Shown here in pieces: positions 49,823 through 59,470 of a stretch of 64,000 nt of DNA. Origin of the DNA: Antarcticibacterium flavum (GTDB lineage: Bacteria; Bacteroidota; Bacteroidia; Flavobacteriales; Flavobacteriaceae); the NCBI RefSeq assembly GCF_006159205.1, contig NZ_CP040812.1, forward strand, positions 2,480,001 to 2,544,000, read 5' to 3'. The notes under the pieces were generated by a model. The model was not told where the DNA came from. It did no database searches and saw only the letters and a list, made by a program, of their open reading frames with translations. The position numbers and the translations under genes were made by a program. Positions within the stretch are counted from its first letter, which is position 1, and each line of letters begins with the position of its first letter.

Positions 49823-50701
49823 ATGCTTTCCATTGATCCAAAAGAAATTAGCACGGGAAAAACCCATCAATATCTCCTTGGAGCTGTTGGGCCACGCCCA
49901 ATAGCCTTTGCCAGTACATTAGATGAGCAGGGTCGACCAAACCTCTCCCCTTTCAGTTTCTTTAACGTTTTTAGTGCAAATCCTCCAATTCTGGTATTTT
50001 CACCTGCGAGAAGGGGAAGGGATAATACAGTGAAACACACTTATCTCAATGCAAAGGCAACCCGGGAAGTGGTGATCAATATTGTCAATTTTGATATGGT
50101 GCAGCAAATGTCACTGTCAAGTACAGAGTATGATGCAGGGGTGAATGAATTTGAGAAAGCAGGATTTACAATGCTGAAATCAGATAAGGTTAAGCCTTTT
50201 CGCGTAGCAGAATCTCCGGCACAGTTTGAATGCAAAATTAATGAGGTAATCGAGCTGGGAGAAGAAGGCGGTGCGGGGAATCTTGTAATATGCGAGGTCG
50301 TGAAAATGCATTTTCTTGAATCAATCCTGGATGAAACGGGAGGTATAGATCAACATAAGATAGACCAGGTGGCCCGTATGGGAGGAAACTGGTATTCGCG
50401 TGCCAATATGGGAATGTTTGAGGTTCCAAAACCTTTATCTACCCTGGGTATAGGGGTGGATAGTATTCCAAGGGAAATTCGGGAGAGTACCATACTCACG
50501 GGGAATGATTATGGGAAATTAGGAAATGTGGAAGCACTGCCCACAGAAGAAGAAATTTCAGTATTTTTAAAAGAAGAAGAGAATGCAGCAAGCCTGTTAC
50601 AAACAGGAGATACAGAAAAATTACATCTGGCTGCTCAAAAATATCTTGAGAACAACGAACCGGCAAAAGCCTGGAAATTATTATTAGCAAAACAATTTTA
50701 A
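49823..50701 (+). CDS. Flavin-reductase-like FMN-binding protein
   Basis: 292 residues. The N-terminal ~200 form the split-barrel flavin-reductase-like domain (GAVGPRPIAFASTLDEQGRPNL in two parts, FSPARRGRDNTVKHTYLNA, ESPAQFECKINEV). The C-terminal ~70 residues are helical. Related proteins bind FMN and act as reductases or oxidases; the substrate is unknown. It is followed 2 nt later by the DUF3127 gene, so the two are an operon. Confidence 0.82.
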   Translation: MLSIDPKEISTGKTHQYLLGAVGPRPIAFASTLDEQGRPNLSPFSFFNVFSANPPILVFSPARRGRDNTVKHTYLNAKATREVVINIVNFDMVQQMSLSSTEYDAGVNEFEKAGFTMLKSDKVKPFRVAESPAQFECKINEVIELGEEGGAGNLVICEVVKMHFLESILDETGGIDQHKIDQVARMGGNWYSRANMGMFEVPKPLSTLGIGVDSIPREIRESTILTGNDYGKLGNVEALPTEEEISVFLKEEENAASLLQTGDTEKLHLAAQKYLENNEPAKAWKLLLAKQF

Positions 50702-50702
50702 A

Positions 50703-51074
50703 ATGGAAGTACAAGGAAAGATCAAAATGATTGGAGAAACCCAAACCTTTGGAAGTAACGGTTTCAGGAAGAGAGAAGTAGTGGTGACTACAGAGGAGCA
50801 ATACCCACAACATATTATGGTGGAATTTGTGCAGGATAAGACAGACCTTTTGAACAATTTTCAGGTAGGGCAGCCTGTAAAGATAGGAGTGAATTTAAGA
50901 GGCCGTGAGTGGGTAAATCCACAGGGTGAAACAAAATACTTTAATTCAATCCAGGGATGGAGAATCGAGAACCTGCAGCAGGGTGCACCGGGAGGAAACG
51001 TTCCACCACCGGCAGATCAATTTGAGCCTGCACAGGATCTTAATGATGAGGATTACGACGATCTTCCTTTCTAG
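50703..51074 (+). CDS. DUF3127 protein with an SSB-like acidic C-terminal tip
   Basis: 123 residues. The N-terminal ~90 are DUF3127, an OB-fold-like domain (MEVQGKIKMIGETQTFGSNG, FRKREVVVTTEEQYPQ). The C-terminal tail runs from PPPADQFEPAQ to DEDYDDLPF, matching the tip of the SSB encoded at 21788 (DEDDLPF). Fold and tip suggest a second ssDNA-binding or SSB-partner-binding protein; not shown experimentally to my knowledge. Confidence 0.78.
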   Translation: MEVQGKIKMIGETQTFGSNGFRKREVVVTTEEQYPQHIMVEFVQDKTDLLNNFQVGQPVKIGVNLRGREWVNPQGETKYFNSIQGWRIENLQQGAPGGNVPPPADQFEPAQDLNDEDYDDLPF

Positions 51075-51110
51075 GGAATTCTCCTGTTTAGATCCAGGAA
51101 AAAATTTAGT

Positions 51111-51153
51111 AAAAGCTTAGTACTGCGTTGCGGTTCTAAGCTTTTATTTTTAT
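51111..51153 (+). terminator. Terminator after the DUF3127 gene
   Basis: AAAAGCTTAG (51111-51120) pairs perfectly with CTAAGCTTTT (51136-51145), followed by ATTTTTAT. Confidence 0.85.
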
Positions 51154-51189
51154 AAGGTTTGATGTAAATTAAACTTAAAATCTAACCCA

Positions 51190-51828
51190 ATGTTGTTTTT
51201 GAAGGAACATGAGGATTTCCCGCCTGTGGAGGCAGCCAACAGTGATGGCTTGCTTGCAGTTGGTGGCGGGCTGGCACCAAAGAGACTGTTGGATGCCTAT
51301 TGTAAGGGGATCTTTCCCTGGTATGACCCTTCCCAGCCTGTGATATGGTGGAGCCCCGATCCTCGCATGGTCCTATTTCCTGATAATTTGAAGGTTTCGA
51401 AAAGCATGAAGCAGTTATTTAAAAAAGAAGCTTTCAACGTCACTTTTAATGAGGATTTTGAAGCAGTGATAAGAAACTGTGCACAAATTAAAAGGGAAGG
51501 GCAGCAGGGAACCTGGATCACCCCGGAACTTCAGGAAGCCTTCGTTACCCTGAGCAAGCTGAATATTGCCCATTCTGTCGAGGTATGGCAGGATGGCGAA
51601 CTCGTGGGAGGACTGTATGGAATTTATCTTAAGGAGAAGAAAATATTTTGTGGTGAAAGTATGTTTGCAAGGAAAAGCAATGCCTCCAAATACGGTTTTA
51701 TAAGCCTTGTGCGCAAGTTGAGGGAAGATGGGGTGAGGCTCATTGATTGCCAGGTTTACACTGCCCATCTGGAAAGCCTTGGGGCCGAAGAAATTTCAAG
51801 AAAGGAATTTTTGCACTTTCTGGAATAA
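51190..51828 (+). CDS. aat: Leucyl/phenylalanyl-tRNA-protein transferase
   Basis: 212 residues. It adds Leu or Phe from aminoacyl-tRNA to proteins with N-terminal Lys or Arg, marking them for the ClpS-ClpAP N-end-rule route. Motifs: GLLAVGGGLAPKRLLDAY, GIFPWYDPSQPVIWWSPDPR, GGLYGIYL and ESMFARKSNASKYG. Normal length, no close operon partner. Confidence 0.95.
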   Translation: MLFLKEHEDFPPVEAANSDGLLAVGGGLAPKRLLDAYCKGIFPWYDPSQPVIWWSPDPRMVLFPDNLKVSKSMKQLFKKEAFNVTFNEDFEAVIRNCAQIKREGQQGTWITPELQEAFVTLSKLNIAHSVEVWQDGELVGGLYGIYLKEKKIFCGESMFARKSNASKYGFISLVRKLREDGVRLIDCQVYTAHLESLGAEEISRKEFLHFLE

Positions 51829-51835
51829 CCAAATC

Positions 51836-52441
51836 TTACCTATTACCCTTTCCGGGTTTAATACCCTGTAAAGATTGCACTTCATCGTATCTAAAACAGC
51901 TTATTTCGTGGTCATTCACCATTCCTGTAGCCTGCATATGCGCGTAGATCACGGTTGAGCCTACAAATTTAAATCCGCGTTTTTTTAGATCCTTGCTCAA
52001 CCTATCACTGGTAGGAGTTGTTGGTGGTGCTTCTTTATAATTCACCACTTGGTTTTGCTTAGGTTCATGGTTAACGAACCCCCAGATGTATTTGCTAAAA
52101 CTACCGAACTCCTCCTGCACCTTCATAAAAGCTGCGGCGTTGGAAACGGTTGCCCTCACCTTTAACTTATTTCGTATAATTCCTGCGTCTCCAAGCAGTT
52201 CCTGTATTTTATCTTCGGAATATCCGGCAATTTTCCTGTAATCAAAATCATCAAAAGCCCTACGGAAGTTTTCCCGTTTCCTTAGGATCGTGATCCAGCT
52301 TAACCCCGCCTGAAATGTTTCCAGAACAAGAAATTCGAAGATGTTTTCATCATCGTATACAGGTACACCCCATTCTCTATCGTGGTATAGCTCGTAAAGA
52401 TCGTCGCCCTCACACCAGCCGCAACGTTTTTTCTTTTCCAT
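51836..52441 (-). CDS. tag: DNA-3-methyladenine glycosylase I
   Basis: 201 residues. It removes 3-methyladenine from alkylated DNA. N-terminal RCGWCEGDDLYELYHDREWGVP carries the conserved Zn cysteine and Trp/Glu pocket residues; ETFQAGLSWITILRKRENFR is the second hallmark. HMQATGMVNDH near the C-terminus supplies the remaining metal-ligand histidine. Convergent with aat by 7 nt. Confidence 0.94.
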   Translation of the reverse strand: MEKKKRCGWCEGDDLYELYHDREWGVPVYDDENIFEFLVLETFQAGLSWITILRKRENFRRAFDDFDYRKIAGYSEDKIQELLGDAGIIRNKLKVRATVSNAAAFMKVQEEFGSFSKYIWGFVNHEPKQNQVVNYKEAPPTTPTSDRLSKDLKKRGFKFVGSTVIYAHMQATGMVNDHEISCFRYDEVQSLQGIKPGKGNR

Positions 52442-52444
52442 AAT

Positions 52445-53164
52445 TTAGGGTTGAAAATAATAAGTTATTGTTCCCGGCTGTGAATTTCTCCCCGGTAACT
52501 GACTAAAAACAGCCCCTGCCGCGTACTGCAGGGCATTCTCTGTTAAACATTCATTGGAAGATGTAGAACTTCCTTTGTTCAGGGAGGTGGAAGTTACCCT
52601 TCCCTGTGCATTTACTGTGATATTAACTACTACTTTCCCAGCACGGTCACAGGTATAAACAGGATTGGGGATATGTAATGCGGTTCTACCCAGCAAGGAG
52701 AAACTGATGGAGCTGTTGTCTATCCCACTGCTTTGAGTAGAAGTTTGATCACTGGTGTTATTCCCGTCAGATCGTTGTTGTGGCTTCTCCCTGGGAGTAT
52801 TGGCTATGTTATAATCTCCGGTAGATGATTTGTTTTCGTTTTCTGAAGCCTCTTCCCTGTTTGCGCTATTTCGTTCCAGGATCTCATTGAGCTGCCTGTC
52901 AAAATTCTCGTTCCTGGCTTCCTGCTCTTCATTAAAAGCCCTATGGGTTTGCCTGGAGGGCCGGGTTTGAGGTTGCTGTTCTACTTCTTCAGTCTCAGGT
53001 TCCTTTTCTACCTGCTCTTCCAGCCGGTAATTATCGAGGTCTACTAGGAACTCCCGTGCTTTTTTATTACTGTTGGAAAGATTAAAATTATACAACCCCA
53101 ATATTAATATTCCAAATATTAACAGGGTTATGATAAGGGCTTTATGGCGGTCAAAGAAGTCCAT
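52445..53164 (-). CDS. TonB-like periplasmic-spanning protein
   Basis: 239 residues. One N-terminal membrane helix (~9-29), a long Glu/Gln/Asn/Ser-rich spacer (~45-145), and a C-terminal TonB-like domain (NPVYTCDRAGKVVVNITVNAQ and an AVFSQLP segment). No ExbB/ExbD is adjacent. Possibly an alternative energy transducer or an envelope-spanning protein; the function is inferred from shape only. Confidence 0.65.
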   Translation of the reverse strand: MDFFDRHKALIITLLIFGILILGLYNFNLSNSNKKAREFLVDLDNYRLEEQVEKEPETEEVEQQPQTRPSRQTHRAFNEEQEARNENFDRQLNEILERNSANREEASENENKSSTGDYNIANTPREKPQQRSDGNNTSDQTSTQSSGIDNSSISFSLLGRTALHIPNPVYTCDRAGKVVVNITVNAQGRVTSTSLNKGSSTSSNECLTENALQYAAGAVFSQLPGRNSQPGTITYYFQP

Positions 53165-53200
53165 AGATGTAAAACTACCAAAATTGGCTTTTATTCCTGC

Positions 53201-53902
53201 CTAAGGTAGAAAGTTTTCAAATGTTGGTATGTCCATAGCATCATCAACATGAAACGTGCCTATTTTTGTACGGCGAAGTGCAGAGAGATGAGCCCCTGTT
53301 CCTAAAGCGAGTCCAAAATCATTGGCCAGGCTGCGTATGTATGTACCTTTACTGCATACGACCCTAAAATCAAGTTCAGGCATTCGGTTCGCTGTGATCT
53401 CAAAATCTGTAATTTCCACTTTTCTGGCCTTTACCTCCACCTCCTCGCCGCTTCGGGCATATTCGTAAAGGCGTTTTCCATCTTTTTTCAATGCCGAAAA
53501 TACAGGAGGGATTTGTTCAATTTCCCCAATGAACTCTGCTGTTGCAACATCTATATCATATTGGGAGATATGATCGATTGGAAAGGTCTTATCTATTTCA
53601 GTCTCCAGATCATAGGACGGGGTGGTGGCACCCATAGTAAATGTGCCGGTATATTCCTTTTCCTGTCCTTGGTATTCATCAATTTTCTTTGTGAATTTCC
53701 CGGTACAGATAATTAGAAGTCCGCTGGCAAGAGGATCCAGGGTTCCGGCATGACCAACTTTTATCTTTTTAATTTTGCAGCTTTTCCTTATAAGCCACCG
53801 CACTTTATTGACCACCTGGAAGGAGGTCCAGCCAAGGGGTTTGTCAAAAAGCAATACCTGTCCTTCCATGAAATCTTCAGCTGTGTATTTAGTATCCCGC
53901 AT
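53201..53902 (-). CDS. truB: tRNA pseudouridine-55 synthase TruB
   Basis: 233 residues. Converts U55 of tRNA to pseudouridine. GWTSFQVVNKVRW, catalytic Asp in HAGTLDPLASGLL, YEYARSGE and CSKGTYIRSLANDFG are diagnostic. Start set at the ATG at 53902 (a TTG two codons earlier is also in frame). It overlaps uppP by 14 nt. Confidence 0.94.
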   Translation of the reverse strand: MRDTKYTAEDFMEGQVLLFDKPLGWTSFQVVNKVRWLIRKSCKIKKIKVGHAGTLDPLASGLLIICTGKFTKKIDEYQGQEKEYTGTFTMGATTPSYDLETEIDKTFPIDHISQYDIDVATAEFIGEIEQIPPVFSALKKDGKRLYEYARSGEEVEVKARKVEITDFEITANRMPELDFRVVCSKGTYIRSLANDFGLALGTGAHLSALRRTKIGTFHVDDAMDIPTFENFLP

Positions 53903-54686
53903 ATCCAAATCCTATTGCAATAATTCCAACTATAAAACAGTATATCGCGAACCAGGTGAGTTTGCTCCTACGCACTATACTTATCATCCAGGTGCAGGCA
54001 GCAATACCTGAAATAAAGGCTGCCAGGAATCCCAGGATGAGAATAGAGCTATCTGTACTACTGCCTGCCAACTCTCCACTCAAAAGATCCTTCGCTATCT
54101 TTCCAAGAATAAGCGGCACTACCATAAGAAATGAAAATCTTGCTGCTTTGTTCTTATCATTTCCTAAAAGTACAGAAGTGGAAATAGTTGCCCCACTACG
54201 GGAGATCCCGGGAAGTAGGGCTAATGCTTGTGAAACCCCTATTATAAAAGCATTCCTGTAGCTTACCGGCTTGCCGGTGCTTTTAGCCCTGTCTGCCAGG
54301 TACAATAACAACGCAGTGATGATGAGCATAAAACCAACCAGCAATATATTCCCGCTAAAAAGTATTTCCATTTCTTCGCTGAACATCACCCCAATAATCG
54401 CCGCAGGGATCATTGAAATAATGATCTTAAGAGAAAAGATGGTTTCCTCATTCCATTTAAACTGAAACAATCCTTTAAAAATATCAGCAACATCTTTTCT
54501 AAAAACTACAACTGTACTTAATGCTGTAGCAAAATGGACCACAACTGTGAAAAGTAAAGATTCACTGGGGACACTGGTATCACCAAGAATGGCTTTTCCA
54601 AGTTCCAGGTGTCCGCTGGAAGAAACAGGTAAAAATTCAGTTAATCCCTGGATGATTCCAAGGATGATAGCATCAAATTCGCTCAA
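53889..54686 (-). CDS. uppP: Undecaprenyl-diphosphate phosphatase UppP
   Basis: 265-residue inner-membrane enzyme that recycles undecaprenyl pyrophosphate to the monophosphate carrier for cell-wall synthesis. GLTEFLPVSSSGHLEL and LPGISRSGATIS are the two active-site motifs. Eight membrane helices. The start is a TTG at 54686, with an in-frame stop upstream and no ATG. In the DUF3098-uppP-truB order that I recognise from other Flavobacteriia. Confidence 0.94.
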   Translation of the reverse strand: MSEFDAIILGIIQGLTEFLPVSSSGHLELGKAILGDTSVPSESLLFTVVVHFATALSTVVVFRKDVADIFKGLFQFKWNEETIFSLKIIISMIPAAIIGVMFSEEMEILFSGNILLVGFMLIITALLLYLADRAKSTGKPVSYRNAFIIGVSQALALLPGISRSGATISTSVLLGNDKNKAARFSFLMVVPLILGKIAKDLLSGELAGSSTDSSILILGFLAAFISGIAACTWMISIVRRSKLTWFAIYCFIVGIIAIGFGYAGY

Positions 54687-54692
54687 GGATGA

Positions 54693-54950
54693 TTACTTTT
54701 TGTTGGGGTTTAATAAAATCGCGTAAGCCTCAATAGCAAAGCCTATAAGAACAAGAGTGGGAGCCAATCGAATCCTTCTAAAATTGTAGATCTCTTCATT
54801 AAAGACATTGGGGTCATCACTTCCCCCGCCTGCCATAAGAATAAAACCAAGCGCTATCACAGCCAGCCCAATGAACATCACGACATAATTTTTCTTCCCA
54901 AATACAAAATTTAGATCCTGCCTGTGTAATGGTTTTTTCTGTTTGTTCAT
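54693..54950 (-). CDS. DUF3098 membrane protein
   Basis: 85 residues with two membrane helices (~20-40 and ~60-80), of the Bacteroidota family DUF3098. VFGKKNYVVMFIGLAVIALGF is the characteristic part. Start set at the ATG at 54950; a GTG six codons upstream is also possible. Usually found between ftsX and uppP, as here, although an insertion remnant now separates it from ftsX. Confidence 0.78.
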   Translation of the reverse strand: MNKQKKPLHRQDLNFVFGKKNYVVMFIGLAVIALGFILMAGGGSDDPNVFNEEIYNFRRIRLAPTLVLIGFAIEAYAILLNPNKK

Positions 54951-55095
54951 TTCTCTGTTTTTAGGCACAACTTCCGGGTTTTAGTTTGACTCAGGTGCAA
55001 AATTAGTGATTCAATTTTTTTTCGCTGTTAAATGTCTGAACTTCTTTTGGATTCTTCTCGTGATTTTTGAATTTAATCCTTACTGAAAAAAAAAG

Positions 55096-55122
55096 TTAGC
55101 CAGGAATGCACGAATGTTTTTT
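55096..55122 (-). repeat. 26-bp repeat flanking the GxxExxY remnant, inverted copy
   Basis: On the minus strand AAAAAACATTCGTGCATTCC followed by TGGCTAA. It faces the two plus-strand copies at 55388 and 55491. Confidence 0.75.
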
Positions 55123-55143
55123 TATCTTATTCGGCCTGAGGCC

Positions 55144-55337
55144 TCATAAAATGATTCTTTGGTGGATCAATTTATCTGCCTCGAAATTGACCAGGATGGC
55201 TAGTTTCTTTCCTGAAATTTTTAGATAATTAATACACTGAGCTATATGAGCATCGTGGGTGTGGGTGAATTATTATGAACCTCAAACAGGACTCCCAGTA
55301 TATTGTAACTTTCTTCCTTATACAGTAGATTACTCAT
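55144..55337 (-). pseudogene. Decayed GxxExxY-family gene
   Basis: Reads MSNLLYKEESYNILGVLF then EVHNNSP from an ATG at 55337, the family N-terminus. It then jumps, with a frame change, to HDAHIAQCINYLKISGKK, LAILVNF, ending RIIL-TGA at 55144, the family C-terminus. About 80 central residues, including the G-x-x-E-x-x-Y motif itself, are missing. Intact members are ~125-130 residues with a PD-(D/E)xK-like fold and unknown function. It occupies part of the ~550-bp gap between DUF3098 and ftsX. Confidence 0.8.
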
Positions 55338-55387
55338 TTGCAATAAATTTTCCGTTTTGTGCACCAACCTTCAGAAGAAGCTACTAG

Positions 55388-55413
55388 AAAAACATTCGTG
55401 CATTAGTGGCTAA
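55388..55413 (+). repeat. 26-bp repeat, direct copy 1
   Basis: AAACATTCGTGCATTAGTGG followed by CTAA. It is identical over 22 bp to the copy at 55491; 78 bp of AT-rich sequence separates them. Confidence 0.75.
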
Positions 55414-55490
55414 TAAATTAAAAAACAAGATGTTTATTTTAATTTATAACCAATTTAGTTCGTTTTTTAATTCTCCAGGAGAACCTTTCC

Positions 55491-55517
55491 AAAAAACATT
55501 CGTGCATTAGTGGCTAA
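55491..55517 (+). repeat. 26-bp repeat, direct copy 2
   Basis: AAAACATTCGTGCATTAGTG followed by GCTAA. It ends just before the ftsX stop codon. Confidence 0.75.
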
Positions 55518-55524
55518 AAAACCC

Positions 55525-56403
55525 TTAATAATAAAGCTCATCTGTCTTAAGATTCAAAAATCTGGAAGTAGCAAAGAAAGTACTAAGCCAGGTGATCAAA
55601 ATTCCCATTAAAAAGATACCGATGAACAATGCTGAAAGTAAACTAAGGTCTTTCAATAATTCCAGTTCCGGAAAGGTACTGTTTAGGTAGTAAAGCACTA
55701 TTCCCATCCCTATTAAGGCCAGAACTGCGCCTATAATTCCCAGCTTTACACTTTGCCAGATAAACGGGCTTCTAATAAAATTCTTGGTAGCACCCACCAT
55801 TTGCATGGTCTTGATGATAAATCTTTTGGAATATACGGCAAGGCGAATGGAACTGTTTATTAATAGCACAGCTATAAAAGTGAAGATCCCGCTTACCACC
55901 AGGATCCAGAAGCTTATTTTTTTCACGTTGTCATTAAGCAGGGCGATAAGGGGTTTGTCGTATACCACTTCGTCTACAAAATTCTTTGCGGTAAGGTCTT
56001 CAGCAATTTCATCTATTTGTTCCGGGGAAACATAGTCTGCCTTCATGTAAACATCTATGGAATTTTGCAGCGGATTGTATCCCAGGAATTCCATAAAATC
56101 TTCTCCAATTTCCTTGCTGTGCTCTTCAGCTGCATCTTCTTTGGAAATATAGGTGCTGGTTTTAGTATATTCAGCCATAGCCAGGCTTTTCTTCAGCTGT
56201 TCTATTTCCACTTCCTTTGCGGTATCTTTCAGGTAAACGGTGAGGGCTATTTGTTCCTTAAAATGATCTGCCACCTTCTTGGTGTTCAGTACTAAAAGTC
56301 CCAGCAAACCCAGTAAGAACAATACGAGAGATATACTTATAACTACAGAAAAATAAGAAGAGATCAATCTACGTTTTTGATACCTTTCAAAAGATGTACT
56401 CAT
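55525..56403 (-). CDS. ftsX: Cell-division protein FtsX
   Basis: 292-residue ABC-type permease partner of FtsE that signals to peptidoglycan hydrolases at the septum. SSYFSVVISISLVLFLLGLL (helix 1), a periplasmic loop ~55-165 and three C-terminal helices are in place. Start set at the ATG at 56403, because the open frame upstream (to 56448) lacks conserved residues. ftsE is not in the window. Confidence 0.92.
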   Translation of the reverse strand: MSTSFERYQKRRLISSYFSVVISISLVLFLLGLLGLLVLNTKKVADHFKEQIALTVYLKDTAKEVEIEQLKKSLAMAEYTKTSTYISKEDAAEEHSKEIGEDFMEFLGYNPLQNSIDVYMKADYVSPEQIDEIAEDLTAKNFVDEVVYDKPLIALLNDNVKKISFWILVVSGIFTFIAVLLINSSIRLAVYSKRFIIKTMQMVGATKNFIRSPFIWQSVKLGIIGAVLALIGMGIVLYYLNSTFPELELLKDLSLLSALFIGIFLMGILITWLSTFFATSRFLNLKTDELYY

Positions 56404-56495
56404 AGAGCGGGTGGAGATTTTTTTTGTAAAAATAAGAAAGTTATACAATCCCTTTCTTTAAAACGTTCAAACTTTTCACTTTCGTACATTAAACG

Positions 56496-56503
56496 TATTT
56501 TTG
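56496..56503 (+). promoter_or_regulatory. Candidate -7 box for leuS
   Basis: TATTTTTG matches TAnnTTTG, 80 nt before the leuS ATG. The -33 region has TTTTC rather than TTG. Confidence 0.45.
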
Positions 56504-56582
56504 CGCCCACATCCCCCAAATCAGCGGGTTAGAAGAAGGAAAATTAGCTGAAAACCATCAGCATCAAGAAATAAAAAATAAA

Positions 56583-59399
56583 ATGAGTTACCATTTTAAC
56601 AAGATAGAGGAGAAGTGGCAAAAGTACTGGGCCCAAAATCAAACTTTTAAAGCTTCCAATGATTCTGAAAAAGAGAAATTTTACGTTCTGGATATGTTCC
56701 CTTATCCTTCCGGTGCGGGACTTCACGTTGGGCATCCGCTGGGATATATAGCCAGTGATATCTACGCCCGTTATAAACGGCATAAGGGTTTTAATGTGCT
56801 GCATCCACAGGGCTATGACAGTTTTGGTCTGCCGGCAGAGCAGTATGCGATCCAAACCGGTCAGCATCCGGCCATCACTACAGATGAGAACATCAAGCGG
56901 TACCGGGAGCAACTGGACCAGATAGGTTTTTCTTTCGACTGGAGCCGCGAGGTGCGCACGAGTGAACCTTCTTATTACAAATGGACGCAATGGATCTTCA
57001 TCCAGTTGTTCAACTCCTGGTATGATGAGGAAGCAGATAAAGCCCGCGATATAAATGAACTTATCGAGATATTTTCTTCGGAAGGAAATACCCAAGTGAA
57101 GGCAGCCTGTGACGATGATGTATCTTCTTTCACTGCTGATGAATGGAATTCTTTTTCTTCTGAAGAACAACAAAGAATATTATTGCAGTACAGACTTACC
57201 TACCTCGCCGAAACCGAAGTAAACTGGTGCCCCCAGTTGGGAACCGTCCTGGCAAATGATGAGATCATCAACGGAGTTTCAGAGCGTGGCGGGTATCCCG
57301 TGGTGCGTAAAAAAATGACCCAATGGAGTATGCGTATCTCTGCATATGCAGAGCGTCTTCGTGCAGGACTGGATAAAATTGACTGGAGCGAGAGCTTGAA
57401 AGAAAGTCAGCGTAACTGGATTGGGAAATCTGTAGGAGCCCACGTAAATTTTCAAATCCTAAATTCTAAATTCCAAATAGGTGTGTTTACTACCCGCCCC
57501 GATACAATTTTCGGAGTGACCTTTATGACCCTTGCGCCTGAACACGATCTTGTAAAAAAAATTACCACAGATGAGCAGCGGGAGGAAGTAGAGGCTTATG
57601 TGCAGGCTAGTGCAAAGCGAAGTGAGCGCGAACGTATGGCAGATGTAAAGACCATCACAGGAGTATTTACAGGGGCTTATGCCGAACATCCATTTACAAA
57701 AGAACCTGTGCCCATCTGGATAGGGGATTATGTGCTGGCGGGTTATGGGACAGGTGCGGTGATGGCAGTTCCTTGTGGCGATCAGCGGGATTATGATTTT
57801 GCAAAACATTTCGATATTCCAATAAAGAATATTTTCAAGGATATAGATATCTCTGAAGAGGCTTTTGCCGGAAAAGAAGGTACAGTAATTACAGCTTCCG
57901 ATTTTCTAAATGACCTTGAGTATAAGGATGCCCTGAAAAAGGTGATCGAAGAACTTGAGAGAATAGGCCAGGGTAAAGGAAAGACTAACTACAGATTGCG
58001 GGATGCGGTATTTTCACGGCAGCGATACTGGGGAGAGCCATTTCCGGTTTACTACGTGAACGGCCTGCCGCAAATGATCGAAAAGGAGCATTTGCCGCTT
58101 AGACTGCCGGATGTTGAGAAATATCTTCCAACTGAAGAAGGGGAACCGCCACTGGGCCGTGCAAAAGACTGGTACTGGAGCACGAAAGAAAACAAAGTAG
58201 TTTCAACTCCGGAAGAAGGGCATGAGGGAGTGTACCCGCTTGAACTTAATACTATGCCGGGCTGGGCAGGAAGTTCCTGGTACTGGTTTAGATATATGGA
58301 TCCTCAGAATGATGCAGAATTCGTGTCAAAGGAAGCGCAGGAATACTGGGAGAATGTGGATTTATATATAGGAGGAAGTGAGCACGCCACCGGCCATTTA
58401 TTGTACTCAAGATTCTGGACAAAATTTCTTTTTGACCGCGGATTGGTTACTGTTGATGAGCCATTTAAGAAGCTTATCAATCAGGGAATGATCCTTGGAA
58501 CCAGCGCCTTTGTGTACAGGCTCGAGGGTGAAAATACCCTGATTTCCAAAAATTTGATCGGGGATCAAAAGGTACAGGCTATTCATGCCGATGTTTCTTT
58601 TGTAAATGCATCAGATGAGTTGGATATTGAAGCTTTTAAAGAATGGCGCCCGGAATTCAAGGATGCTAAAATCATCACGGAGAATAACGGGAAGTACATA
58701 GTTGGACGTGAAGTCGAAAAAATGTCCAAATCCAAGTACAATGTGGTAAACCCCGATGAGATATGTAAACAATACGGGGCAGATACGCTGAGGATGTACG
58801 AGATGTTTCTCGGGCCACTAGAACAGGCAAAGCCCTGGAACACCGCCGGAATTACCGGCGTGAACAGCTTCCTTAAAAAGCTGTGGAAACTTTATCACGA
58901 CGGAGAGGAGATCAGTGTATCAAATGAAAAAGCATCGGCCGATTCCCTCAAAACCCTTCATAAGACCATAAAAAAGGTGACTGAGGATATCGAGGCCTTC
59001 AGTTTTAATACTGCGGTTTCAACTTTTATGATCTGTGTAAATGAGCTTACCGCTCAAAAATGCAATCAGCGGGAAGTGCTGGAACCATTAGCAGTTCTAC
59101 TTGCACCTTATGCGCCTCATATTGCAGAGGAGTTATGGGAGAGACTGGGACATTCAGAATCAATTTCTACTGCAGAATATCCGGTTTACGAGGAAAAATA
59201 CCTGGTGGAGAGCACCAAGGAATACCCCGTAAGCTTTAACGGAAAGATGCGTTTTACCCTGGAATTGCCTTTGGATATGAGCCGTGAGGATATTGAAAAA
59301 GCCGTAATGGAGAACGAGAAGACGCAAAAACAACTGGAAGGCAGGACGCCTAAAAAGGTGATCGTGGTTCCCGGGAAGATCGTGAATATAGTAGGCTAA
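56583..59399 (+). CDS. leuS: Leucyl-tRNA synthetase
   Basis: 938-residue class I synthetase. HIGH-type motif is [10 protein letters not shown] (~residues 47-56), KMSKS is [10 protein letters not shown], and the editing CP1 domain holds [25 protein letters not shown] and [11 protein letters not shown] are further LeuRS marks. Just before the editing motif, residues ~290-300 ([12 protein letters not shown]) are encoded by a heptamer tandem repeat (57454-57478). Normal length for Bacteroidota LeuRS. Confidence 0.97.
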   Translation: MSYHFNKIEEKWQKYWAQNQTFKASNDSEKEKFYVLDMFPYPSGAGLHVGHPLGYIASDIYARYKRHKGFNVLHPQGYDSFGLPAEQYAIQTGQHPAITTDENIKRYREQLDQIGFSFDWSREVRTSEPSYYKWTQWIFIQLFNSWYDEEADKARDINELIEIFSSEGNTQVKAACDDDVSSFTADEWNSFSSEEQQRILLQYRLTYLAETEVNWCPQLGTVLANDEIINGVSERGGYPVVRKKMTQWSMRISAYAERLRAGLDKIDWSESLKESQRNWIGKSVGAHVNFQILNSKFQIGVFTTRPDTIFGVTFMTLAPEHDLVKKITTDEQREEVEAYVQASAKRSERERMADVKTITGVFTGAYAEHPFTKEPVPIWIGDYVLAGYGTGAVMAVPCGDQRDYDFAKHFDIPIKNIFKDIDISEEAFAGKEGTVITASDFLNDLEYKDALKKVIEELERIGQGKGKTNYRLRDAVFSRQRYWGEPFPVYYVNGLPQMIEKEHLPLRLPDVEKYLPTEEGEPPLGRAKDWYWSTKENKVVSTPEEGHEGVYPLELNTMPGWAGSSWYWFRYMDPQNDAEFVSKEAQEYWENVDLYIGGSEHATGHLLYSRFWTKFLFDRGLVTVDEPFKKLINQGMILGTSAFVYRLEGENTLISKNLIGDQKVQAIHADVSFVNASDELDIEAFKEWRPEFKDAKIITENNGKYIVGREVEKMSKSKYNVVNPDEICKQYGADTLRMYEMFLGPLEQAKPWNTAGITGVNSFLKKLWKLYHDGEEISVSNEKASADSLKTLHKTIKKVTEDIEAFSFNTAVSTFMICVNELTAQKCNQREVLEPLAVLLAPYAPHIAEELWERLGHSESISTAEYPVYEEKYLVESTKEYPVSFNGKMRFTLELPLDMSREDIEKAVMENEKTQKQLEGRTPKKVIVVPGKIVNIVG
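57454..57478. repeat. Heptamer tandem repeat inside leuS
   Basis: AAATCCT-AAATTCT-AAATTCC-AAAT, period 7, 25 bp, in frame in the editing-domain coding region. Three units equal seven codons, so gain or loss of three keeps the frame. Confidence 0.75.
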
Positions 59400-59470
59400 T
59401 TTTGTGTTGAAGAAAGAATTTGAAACGACTGCAGGTGCTGCAACCGGTGCAATTTGATTATATTTGATAT

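Noticed and set aside
56504..56582. T-box or leader peptide before leuS
   Set aside because: No T-box consensus and no Leu-rich short ORF is readable in the 80-nt leader.
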